Below, piece by piece: positions 46,921 through 57,641 of a stretch of DNA of 64,000 nt. Within the stretch, counting starts at the first letter, position 1, and each line of letters starts with the position of its first letter. Origin of the DNA: Spisula solida (Eukaryota; Mollusca; Bivalvia; Venerida; Mactridae); assembly GCA_947247005.1 (NCBI GenBank), contig OX365956.1, forward strand, positions 9,692,089 through 9,756,088, written 5' to 3'. Position numbers and translations under genes: made by a program. The notes beneath the pieces are model-generated. The model was not told the origin of the DNA, ran no database searches, and saw nothing but the letters and a program-made list of their open reading frames with translations.

Positions 46921-47119
46921 ATTTAGGCCGCATTTGCATGTATGGGGCTTAATAGTCAATCATACTTGATTTCACTGGTATGTCTCATAATTGTATTTTC
47001 TTAGACACTTTATGGATGGTTTTGTGTGGTTAAATTATTTGAAACGACTTTTCATGTGGAATATGCGGTTACTTCCGTAACTTCAAAGTGATGGCAAGTG
47101 GAAAATTAAATGAACTAGA

Positions 47120-47540
47120 CTTTAGGAGAAACCATTCCAAACCAATAAAGCTGGAACAAAAGCACATGAGACATTGTAAGATGTCAGAGTTTTTTTCACT
47201 TGAATTGACTCGAGGGATTGTTTATGAAAATACACGACATTTGTCTGATTAGAAGCTGGGTCGTTTTATTATAAATTGTCAATTACATCTAGGATCGTAA
47301 CTCACGCAAATTTGGCGATTCTAATTTCTGATTTTGATCAAACCTGCTAAATTTAAAATACAATTTATGTCCTTTCTGCACGTTCGAATATTACACTGGG
47401 GTGCTTGTTTTCGAGTTAAAGTGTTCCATTAACTTTCTACGATATTTGTTAATAGAATGCCTAATCAGTGTGATTCAATTTATTGTCTCGTGGTACTCGG
47501 AAGTTCTAATCCTGAGTTTCCATATACTAGAGGTGTTCAA
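47120..47540 (+). repeat. Dispersed repeat, module M4 (copy 3)
   Basis: Very similar to 36,440-36,830. The AATAACCCATGTATAAGTTA part that normally follows is displaced to 48,670-48,760, so about 1.1 kb (47,540-48,640, including a palindrome) has been inserted. Confidence 0.75.
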
Positions 47541-47960
47541 CATCCAGTATTTTCATAAATTTCACATCGAAATTGAATTGTGTCTATTCAATAGTGTATA
47601 GTAATGTATCAAGACCATTGTAGAATGTATATGTAATATCTTTAGAACAGAATCCACTTTATCCACGTATACGTAGTTATCCACGATTTTGCGCTTTTTA
47701 AGTGCTGATGCTTACTATTCGCTTTTCTAAACGATGTTTCAATATTATCCACATTGATACTTCAACAGGAGACGTCGGTTTATCACATAAATACCCTGAA
47801 ATTCCATGTGAGAACAAATGACGGAACAATGTTCTCCAACACGTGTGATAACAAATGCGTGACGTCACCAGCTTTTCGGCGCGAAAACATAACGTCGCCG
47901 GCTTAAATACGTTCTAATTGACGGTGTATTTACTCGGTAACTATGATAATGTGATATAAA

Positions 47961-48112
47961 GAATCCGTCACTCGTTGTCTTTGAGATCAACATTTCTTAA
48001 ACTCGTCTCGAAAACAAATTATTAAGCTCGCCAAAGGCTCGCTTAATAACCAGCGTTTTCTAGACTCGTTAAAGAAATGTTGATCTCCAAAGACAACTCA
48101 TGACGGATCCTA
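47961..48112. repeat. Long palindrome, about 65-bp arms
   Basis: GATCAACATTTCTT, TTGTCTTTG(G)AG and GATCCGTCA appear inverted on either side of GCTCGCCAAAGGCTCGC. Imperfect but extended. Confidence 0.7.
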
Positions 48113-49019
48113 TATATCCACTGTTTGGGTATAATTTACGTCCCAGTCTAATTCATAAGGTACTTTAATGACATATTATGTAGGGTGACAGGAAATTCAG
48201 TTTTGTGGAAACAACCCTGTCTTTGGCATGCTACCAGGAAGAGGACGTGTTACATTTTTGTAGAAAAAAACTTTTAAATGTTATGTATGAATAAAATATG
48301 CGTTCACTTTAGTCCCCTTTTCAATTATTTTGAGTTCCGCTTTTCCGAAATATTAAACACAAGACCATGTCGTTAAAGCGGTCGCGAATACACCAAGCTT
48401 AACTAAATCCAACTTATGTCTATCTTCATGACCCTTTCTAAAATAGCAGACTCAGTCTATGTGATAATTTCCTCTAAGAACATTAAAACCACAGAAACGA
48501 CACATTTTTTCCCAATCACTGTTCCGTAGTCGCATATACAGCCTTTTGTATTTGCTCATTATTTTGCTTAGCATTGAGCAAATGAACACAGCATTTTTCT
48601 GAAATTCTGCATCTACTAAATACGATGTTCAGGTTTGTTCAAATATAAGTTGAACACCTCTCGTATAATTAATAACCCATGTATAAGTTACTTTATAATT
48701 ACAATCGTATATATCAAAGGGATTGTCTAAAAAATGGATGCTCAAAATAAATATGTTGTTGTTTATATAATTACAACTTTGTGTATTTTCACATAAATGC
48801 TGCATTCAGATTGGATGAAACGGTCATGTGACCTGTCGTTCATATCCCGATGAAGCAGCTCCGCATGCAAATCAATCGACGGACTACTTTTTCATTCATT
48901 CTAAATCTAGCTTCGTTCATCAGCTTCGACTTGTTAATGTACTTCAGCATCAAATGAACTGTAATTCCTATTTTATTCGTAATAAATCAATAATTTTCAA
49001 TAATTTAAATGATATTTAA

Positions 49020-49165
49020 ATTTAAACTAACCCGCATTATTCATGTTTTCGTGGTATTTGCCGATCCCGGAAGTCGACGCTCATAACAAAAACTTGTATG
49101 ACGTAACGTTTCGCGACGTAACGTACGCAACGTCGCCTTAAAATTCCCGCCAAAATGTAATTAGT
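49020..49165 (-). repeat. Inverted copy of 41,459-41,590
   Basis: CCCGGAAGTCGACGCTCATA and GACGTAACGTTTCGCGACG mirror the copy at 41,459-41,590. CpG- and ACGT-rich compared with its neighbours. Confidence 0.55.
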
Positions 49166-49423
49166 TTGAAATACAAACTCATTTACGGAAGATATAATGT
49201 GAGTTATATTCTAAAATACCGTTAACGCATGTGTTTTGTGTTTTGACATCTGCAGAGTCCCTCGGGAGCGTTGCTGTCCCCGCGCTGATTGATTTTGTTA
49301 CTTAATTTAGCTTCGTTCATCTCCGGGGACAACGGATTCCTACGCCACGACTAAACATAACACGATCGGAACAGTTGAGTCCCTATGAAAATTAACAACA
49401 CTTTTTATTTTTTATTGTAATTA

Positions 49424-49588
49424 TAAGAATTGAATCCACATTTTCTGCAGTTCATCGGTGTATGAACTGTCGGGAAAACTACGCCTAATTTTATTACATA
49501 AACGCCTAGGCGTTTATTTAAAGTAGGCGTGATTTTCCCGACAGTTCATACACCGATGAACTGCAGAAAATATGAATTCAATTCTTAA
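49424..49588. repeat. Long palindrome, about 75-bp arms
   Basis: CTGCAGTTCATCGGTGTATG, AACTGTCGGGAAAA and CGCCTA occur inverted on either side of an AT-rich centre near 49,500, with few mismatches. It resembles the other foldbacks here in layout but not in sequence. Confidence 0.75.
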
Positions 49589-49629
49589 GTAAATATTAGG
49601 AGAACTTTATTGTACATATATTACATAAA

Positions 49630-49879
49630 AAATTTAAAACTGCTCAAAGTTGTAAATCTCGTGATAATCTAAATACTCCCGGGACTCGCACACGTATGAT
49701 TAAACCCGCAGATAGACTTGTAATTGTGTCCGATTAAATTTGAAGTGTTAATTCGCAAATGTTCTCTAAGTCTTTAATATTAGTACTTAGAATACGTAAT
49801 GTTTAACGCCGGGTAATGACCGTCTGTCAGACTTTAGGGAACTGATCGGGTAATGCAAAAACATATACAGTCGTTTTAA
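49630..49879 (+). repeat. Dispersed repeat, module M2 (copy 4)
   Basis: AAATCTCGTGATAATCTAAA, ACCCGCAGATAGACTTGTAA and GCCGGGTAATGACCGTC, as in 9,490-9,690. It is interrupted at CAGTCGTTTTAA by the MITE at 49,880. Confidence 0.75.
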
Positions 49880-50188
49880 TGCACCAGTCAATATTTTGCA
49901 CGCCCGGGGGGGGGGGGGGGGGCGTGCGACTCAGGGGGTATTAGACATTTTCAAATTTTTGATGTCTAAATCCCCACCAAGGAGACAATGCTTACTGTCT
50001 AAATCCCCACCGTGGGGCATAGTTTTTCATCCGGGTACTTTAATAAAAACTCGAATAACAGTATCACTGTCGCCTTTCGCGATGTCGAAATTTCCGGACG
50101 AAAATCTATTCCCCGGGACTCGGAGTTGATAAGGTCGACTAATTCCCGCCTATCGGGAACAATCGTCTGTCTAATACTGACTGGTGCA
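49880..50188 (+). mobile_element. Harbinger-type MITE, 309 bp, with poly(G) tract
   Basis: 16-bp inverted ends, TGCACCAGTCAATATT on the left and TGCACCAGTCAGTATT reading in from the right. Flanking TAA (49877-49879 and 50189-50191) is a 3-bp duplication typical of PIF/Harbinger. The paralogous site at 21,680-21,705 lacks the insert and keeps the same flanking order. Inside are a run of about 17 G (49,905-49,922) and two CTAAATCCCCACC words. Confidence 0.75.
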
Positions 50189-50210
50189 TAAGGAAGTACA
50201 AAACACGAAA

Positions 50211-50420
50211 TACGAGGGTTGTTCAAATTGGAATGCAACTAAGCCCATAAAAAATAGCCTTGCTAGATTCAAATAAAACAAGCCTTTGATCCCATTGCAG
50301 TATTCATCTCCGATATATATGCGAAGTTTCATTCAGTTATTCCATTTTTAACATGCGATTTTGTTATTATCCCTAGGTACACTGTGCATGTACTGGGCAT
50401 GAGCCAAACCTTCATCGTTA
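50211..50420 (+). mobile_element. Mariner-like 5' terminal fragment
   Basis: TACGAGGGTTGTTCAAATTG at a TA site interrupts the M2 copy: the paralog at 21,707 reads CACGAAATATCACC where this one reads CACGAAATACGAGGG. The opposite end and a transposase are not found nearby. Confidence 0.5.
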
Positions 50421-50429
50421 AATTGCATT

Positions 50430-51060
50430 GTCGAAAAAAATATCAGGTACGTTAAGTTATATTTCCAGCAATATATACTTTTGTTCTGTCTTTGCTGGCC
50501 CATATTGGTTTATGGATATGTCGCATGGGTGACAAAATGAACCAGTGTCTCGTTTATGGCCATTAAATTTGCAAAAGTTTTTTTTTATCTAGGAAATGGT
50601 TTCAACTATTTTTTGGACAGTTTGCAAGGGCATATGTGCAGGCGTCTCAATGCAGATAGGGGTATACAAACTATACTTATCGTCCTATCAAGTAGTTGAT
50701 GAATAAGACATTGCATGACACCATTTCACCATACAAGTTATTTTAAATATTGTATTTGCTCCTGCATTAAGAAAACAACGATTCTTAAATGGGACCGAAT
50801 TTGGTCAGAAAAAACGTCATTCTCCGGGGTAGGCAACACTCAACTTAAACAGCCGAGCACAGAAAATATAAAAACAACTCAAAGCACAATTACAAGGCAT
50901 AATCCCTAAGATACAACTGATGTCACAAAGCTGAAAGACCTAGTTCCAGCTATATAAAGGCTGAATTATCTTCTATTACACTCTACAATGATTAAGATAG
51001 ATATTCCACATATTCGTGTTTTAAGATCAACGGTTTTTCTATGACCTGTATTTTTCATGT
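50430..51060. other. No gene recognised
   Basis: AT-rich non-coding DNA, possibly the interior of the mariner-like fragment. Confidence 0.35.
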
Positions 51061-51069
51061 GATCCATTT

Positions 51070-51860
51070 TTGCATAAAAAAACAACACAATGAAATATTT
51101 CAATATACTCTTTGTGCATCGCTTCTTAAGAAATACAATATGTTTTATGTACACAATGGTCTAATGTACATGTATTAGAAAAAAACAAAGAACACATAAT
51201 AAAGAACAGTCATTTAGTGAAACTATAGATGTCGCGCAATATGTATTCTGACTGCATTACATGCAGTACATTTCGTAGATTTTGACAACAGGGCATTTTG
51301 GACAGTTAATTCATGAAATTTTAAATAAGAAAATAAAGTGTATCTACATAAGTCGGAATGGTTTGAATTTGAAAATTTGACAATTTCGTATGCTGCAACA
51401 AATACAAAAACGGTCATAGTTTTACACCGAAACAAACTTTTGAAACATTACGATCCAAAACAAATCACATTAAACCCCTGATTAGAAAGAAACCAAATTT
51501 CAAATCTTAGTAGTTGTATATCATTATTTGACGCATTCTTTTAATTTGATTTTACCCTTCTACCATTATATGGTACAAGCTAAGATTAACGTTATCGTCA
51601 ACATCTATCATCACTGTACATCAGATAATAGTCTTAAAACGTCATTGAAGTGTGTCAACGTGAGAACCTGTTGAAAATAATGATTTAACATATCTTGTAT
51701 TAAACCACATAAACCCACAGAAACACTTGTAATTGCGTTTGATTAAATTTGTAGTGTTAATTTGCAATTGTTCTAAGTCTGTACTGTTCAGAACTTATAA
51801 TACGTAATGTGATTATGTTTAGTGTCGGGTAATGACCGTCACTCAGACTTATGGGAAATA
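51070..51860 (+). repeat. Dispersed repeat, modules M1 then M2 (copy 5)
   Basis: M1 words (CATTTAGTGAAACTATAGAT, GACAACAGGGCATTTTGG) run directly into M2 words (GGTACAAGCTAAGATTAACG, TGTAATTGCGTTTGATTAAA, GTCGGGTAATGACCGTCACT). This is the clearest evidence that M1 and M2 are neighbours in one larger repeat. Confidence 0.75.
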
Positions 51861-51959
51861 TTTGACGAAAACAAAAACGTGTACAGAAAGTATGATTTTC
51901 GGCAGATCCCCATGGTTAAACACAAATTGAAATGTGCTGGTATATTTAAAAGACAAAAA

Positions 51960-53000
51960 GTATATTAAGAGAGAATACGTGATTGTGCAGCTTCGTGTAC
52001 ATGATGTGATATTACAAGCATTTTGCTCATATCTAATAACATAACAATGAAACCTACGCAATCAAACAGCAAGATCCACCAAGTGCATGCGCTACAAACG
52101 TCTAAATCAATTTAGTCGCATGTTACGGTCGAACAAAGTGATATATCACTCGTTTAATTATCACATCATAAAACCTTTGCATGTACTTCAATACTAAATT
52201 GCTGATTTTATGTAAACAGTGTTTGTTCAATTGTGTTAATGCAAGGACATAAACTTGTTATATGTACAATATACATGAATGACTGACCATATGTCTTAAA
52301 GTGATATTACGCATATTTTAAAATTACAAACAAATAAACCCTAAAATGGAAATTAAACCAGTTTCTTTCTAAAACTTACAAGAACTAATAACTTTAACAT
52401 ACAATGTACACTTTTGTATAATTTTTTTATAGATTAGTCAAATTTTACACTTTTTTAATTTCGTTACAACAATGACCCTGTTAGTGAACCACTTTACATA
52501 CAAGCAAAACCTTTTTAAGGTTTATAAACGATGGATTATGCTTATTCAGATGCATCAGCAAATAATAGTAGTTTGTGATAGAAATGATAACATTGTATTA
52601 TTTACAAACTGACCCATTTTAAACTGCCCAAATTTAATATTGGCTATAATGCATGTTTATTCATGACGTCACCATTAAATGCATCGAACATGGGAGATAA
52701 GCTATGCAGGTATTTATTTGTCACGTGTGCCTTTGAAATATAATGTAGAATTCTAAAATCGATCAATGCATAATATAATTCATATGCAGAATATTATGTC
52801 GTCTTGCTTATATTGCTGCCAGTTGGAATTAACTCCACATTTCGTAGACATTATCTGGTGGTACTATTAATTCTAAATCACTCACTGACAGTCCATACAC
52901 AGTGTGCGAATAGTTAAAGTGGCAACATGCCCACCCATCTAGCTAAAATGGTAGCACGCTAAACTTGCTCAACGCAGATAAATTAGCCTGTGTTTTATTT
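51960..53000 (+). repeat. Dispersed repeat, module M5 with embedded tRNA-like segment
   Basis: GATTGTGCAGCTTCGTGTAC, CAAGATCCACCAAGTGCATG, CATGACGTCACCATTA and GGTGGTACTATTAATTC recur in the same order at 58,190, 58,420, 59,930 and 60,420. Near the end, ATCTAGCTAAAATGGTAGCA is tRNA box A-like (52,939), matched at 60,519; a box B-like TTTGAACCC follows at about 53,000. Confidence 0.7.
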
Positions 53001-53269
53001 GAACCCATTACTTTCTTCTTTTCCGTTGCCTCACGTTGTCTATTGATTCATATGTACATGTGAATATACACCGTGGCTGGCTTGTTTACCAATGTTTGCA
53101 CATGTAAACATAAGGACACCAAACTGAGAAAGAATCCTGACCAAAACAAATCAACGCGCCTTGTATATAAGTCATATGTCAAAAATAAAAACACTTTCGA
53201 ATATAACATTTCTTTCAATTGAACTTTGTTAATTTAATTGCGGACCACGTCTAAACCTTTTTCCAATAA

Positions 53270-54964
53270 AGCCAATTTCTGCACCATTGTAATTAATTTG
53301 TTATTATGTTTAACGAGGGGTAATGACCAACACACAGACACATACTTCAGGAATAACCATTCCTAACCAATAAAGCTGGAACAAAACCACATGCGATGAC
53401 ACATTTTGTATCATTTTGTTGGAACTCAAGGAATTGTTTATGAAAACACACGACATTTGTCTGGTTAGAAGCTGGATCGTATTAATATAAATTGTCAATT
53501 ACCTTAGCATCTAGGATCGAAACTCAACGCAAATTTGGCGATTCTAAATTCTGATTCCATTCAAACCTGCTAAAATTTAAATACAAATTATGTCCTTTTT
53601 GCACGTTCGAATATTACACCGGAGTGCTTGTATTCGAGTTGGAGTTTTCCATTAACTTCTACGATATTTGTTAATAGGATGTCTAATTGATGTGATTTAA
53701 TTGACTGCCTCTTGGTACTAGAAGTTTTTAATCCTGAGCTATCCATGTATAATTAATAACCCATGTACGAGTTAGCGTGTATCTTTATAATTGTAGTCAT
53801 ACATGTCAAAACCAGTAACGGGAGTGCTCATGGATGCTCATGTTGTTGTTAATGTGAAGACTCGGAGAACTGTAGTTTACATGTATGTCATAGAAACTTG
53901 CCAACACTTCCAAGTCGGTTAGAAGGGTAAACTACCAAAAAGATTTGTCAATTTCACATGCTACAACAAAGAAAATAATAATCCCTATAGCAAATAGTGT
54001 TGGTTTTACACAGACGCAACATTTCAATATTCAAACAAACCTTTAAGGTAGTACGATAACATATCACATTAGAAACATTGATTAATTATAGTACAAACAA
54101 AGAAAAATTAATTTCACATAAGACAAGCTTAGATTAATTTCATGTGTCAAAATCTATCATTTGAATGTCATTATGCACCCTATAATATTCTCAATACGTC
54201 TTTGAAGTGTGTCAATGTAATGACCTTATCGAAATAAGGCCTAACTATGTATACATTTGTTTGTAACTTAAAGATTGCAAAAGGTCTGCTTGGGAATCCC
54301 TTCATAATTTTAATTATGTTTGGAATCGCGCAGTATTGGGGATGGGGGATACTCTATGACATGATCCCTGGAAAAGAACAGCGCCCAAAATACTAGCTGT
54401 AGAAAAATTGAAATATAGATATGGTCGGGACAGTATGTTTTCAAACAAAGTTGTCTTAATAGAAAATCGAACATGGAAGTCAGTTCTCAACTTAAACGTT
54501 AATGTTATAAATATTAAATTGACATTGAAACTATTTCTACTAGACCTTACAACTTTCTGAGCATATAATAATGTCATTTTATTTTAGTATGTTATGTACA
54601 CAAATTACAGTCGGTCTTCCAATACACCACAACAAGTCTAGCCCCATTCAGCATAATATATGTTGGTACTAAGAGACGACTTAGAACAAGATGACATGTC
54701 TCTTATACGTAAATTGGTAGAAATATTGTTTGTTATTTTGATGTACGTTCATTTGAACTTTTAAATCTTCTTTGAATGTGAAACATTTGGCAACGTCAAT
54801 AAATTACAAGTAATTGTAATAAGATACCTAAGTGACACAGAATTCAGTAGAAACTTTTCCGTTCCTATAAATATGGACACAACCACATGGGACATTGGTA
54901 AAATGTCGCAGTTCTGTTCACTTTAATTAACTCTAGGGATTATTTATGAATGTGTACGGCATTT
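53270..54964 (+). repeat. Dispersed repeat, modules M4, M1/M2 pieces and M3
   Basis: 53,270-53,340 repeats the TTCTGCACCATTGTAATTAA word of 46,170. 53,345-53,900 is M4. 53,940-54,060 is the end of M1 and 54,110-54,240 the start of M2. 54,400-54,800 is M3. 54,820-54,964 is the left part of another M4 copy, cut by the element at 54,965. Confidence 0.65.
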
Positions 54965-57641
54965 CGTCCCTTTGAAGGTTGTATCTGAATTTTTCACTTT
55001 TTTCAGGAAGAGGAAATAACTTCATTATTTTGTAACAAATTGATAAAATTATGTTTGCTTTTGATATTTAATTCAGTAAAACAATGCATTTAAGATGATA
55101 CATAATACAAACAAAAAAATAAACTATAAAAGAGATTTTGATCAATTTTCCAGATACAACATTGTTGCACCAAATAAATCCTGATTATTATTAGATTGTT
55201 TGGCGCAACAAGGTTGTATCTCAACATGTTTTAGAAATTCATTTAACAATTTATTTGCAATGCATTTTGTAATGATGTTTATAAACACATTAACAATGTT
55301 GATTAAGTTATCATCACCTTTGGGACTAAAATTATTGCAAAAATCCTTTTTTTGCCTGCTTTTTTAACGAAAAAGGGAGCTGCCGTAATTGCCAGCGTCA
55401 TATTCTCGAACGTTTGTTATGTAAAATACTCATATCTTCATAAGTATAAAACATATTTATTTGAAACTTTTAACATATACTTAATGTCTGTATATCATCA
55501 CATGCATTATACCCCATAATATATGTTATGGATTTTGATGGAGTTATGGCCCTTTATAAACTTAGATTTGGGGTTAAAAGTCAATTTTTATGCAGAATGC
55601 ACACAACTTCCGAAGTATCATCTATATCATCTTAATATTTAAAACATTTATCAATTGTCAAATACTCCACCTAAAAACTGCACTTACACCCCATTAATTT
55701 AGAATGTATTTGGAAGAGTTATCACCCTTTTAACTTATATTTTTATGCACTCGACATATAAAGTCCGAAGTATTAGACATACTCACTTGACACTTCTAAC
55801 ATAGATGTTTAATAACCCAATTTTTAAATACTTACATTATGTCACAGTTATTTTAACTTAGATATCTGGATTGAAAATTAGAAGCATTTCTGTAGTAGCC
55901 GTAATTATAACTTAAAATAACCCCATTTCAAATCCTAAATCACTCTGTCAACTGGTGTCCCTTTACAAACACTGAACCACCCTGTCAACCAGTCCCCCAT
56001 TACAAACATTGAACCACTCTGTCAACCAGTCCCCCATTACAAACATTGAACCACTCTGTCAACCAGTCCCCCATTACGAACATTGAACCACTCTCAACCG
56101 GTCCCCCATTACAAACACTGAACCACTCTGTCAACCGGCCCCCCATTACAAACACTGAACCACTCTGCCAACCAGTCCCCCATTACAAACACTGAACCAC
56201 TCTGTCAACCAGTCCCCCCATTACAAACACTGAACCACCCTGTCAACCTATAAAACCCATTACAAACACTGAATCACCCTGTCAACCAGTCCCCCATTAC
56301 AAACACTGAACCACTTGGTCAACCAGTCCCCCATTACAAACACTGAACCACTCTGTCAACCGGTCCCCCCATTACAAACACTGAACCACTCTGTCAACCA
56401 GTCCCCCATTACAAACATTTAACCACTCTGTCAACAGGTCCCCCCATTACAAACACTGAACCCCCCTGTCAGTCTTTATATACCCATTACAAACACTGAA
56501 CCACCTCACGCTCAAACACAGTTTGACATAACTTATGTTTAAGAAATGATATATGAAAAATCGTAGTATACCTTTGAAATTCTGACGTGTAGGAATTAGC
56601 CATGAAAGCCGAAACTTCCATCGGTATATGAAATGTTATACAACGCTATTATTGCTCATTGCCTATATAAGTTGTGGTCATGTTAGAATAAAGATGAACA
56701 TATTGCATAAAAAATTTATTGACATTTGACTATAATTATAGTAAATATAAAAGATTGATGAAATAATAAACTAGAGTTTGCATTTCAATTCTCTGGCAAT
56801 AAAACAAAATAGGTATTTGCATTAATAAGCACAAATTGATGGTTCTGTTGCTGAATACCAAAATGCATTGGATCAGAACTAGTTTTTCTAAAAAAGGCAT
56901 TTTATGGAAAATTAATTAGATGTAATTAGGTTCTGAATCTAAAAACTAATAATAATTTGATAATTATGTACAGGTGTTTACCATGCAATAGCCAAAAAAG
57001 CTTTAATTCACCGTTTGTTATCTAAAATAGTATGAATAAACCAATCACTGGACAGAAAAAATCCAACATTTTGTAAGCGTAAAATATTACTTTTTAGGAA
57101 ATATCACGGATCAAATGTTGATTTGAAGGGTTAAATGAAATCCTTGTAAAAACAATCAGATATTTATCATTTAATATATGTTTAAATTCAGTTTCTTAAA
57201 GCATGCTAACTTATCAATCATGATTAAATGACATGATTATGTACTTACGTCATAGTAGCTAAGTAGTGACATCATGTTATACTAGTAATATGCATTACTG
57301 AGATATTTTTCAGCCAAATTTTAAATATAATATTAATAATTTAATAATACATTTATTATAATGTATGTTGCATAATTTAACTATTAACTTTAAATTACAT
57401 TTACAGTACTCTTAAATGAGATACAAACATGTTTCACAAAAGTATCCCACCTAAATGTAAGTAAAATATTTGAGATACAACCTTGTTGCGCCAAACAAAT
57501 CACCTCAATATGAGATACAACCTTTTGCCAACTATCAATTTTAAGGGGTTAGAATATGTATTTATGAATTCATAATCATTTTATGCAAAAAAGTCATTTG
57601 GACAAAAATGTGAGATACAACCTTGTTGCGCCAAAGGGACG
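54965..57641 (+). mobile_element. Non-autonomous DNA transposon, 2.68 kb, 4-bp target-site duplication
   Basis: Ends CGTCCCTTTG and its complement, with direct repeat ATTT outside (54961-54964 and 57642-57645). Removing the element and one ATTT restores ACGGCATTTGTTTGATAAGA, which lines up base for base with ACGACATTTGTCTGATTAGA in M4 copies. A 24-bp word, TTTGGCGCAACAAGG plus TTGTATCTC, recurs near both ends in both orientations (55,151; 55,196; 57,471; 57,611; partial at 54,972 and 57,512). The interior holds a minisatellite and AT-rich DNA, with no transposase. The 4-bp duplication would allow Sola, Ginger or similar groups; the superfamily is undetermined. Confidence 0.82.
55930..56510. 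repeat. 37-bp minisatellite inside the element
   Basis: About 15 tandem units of CCATTACAAACACTGAACCA plus CTCTGTCAACCAGTCCC. Several units vary (AAACCCATT, TATACCCATT). Not a multiple of three, so no long frame. Confidence 0.9.
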
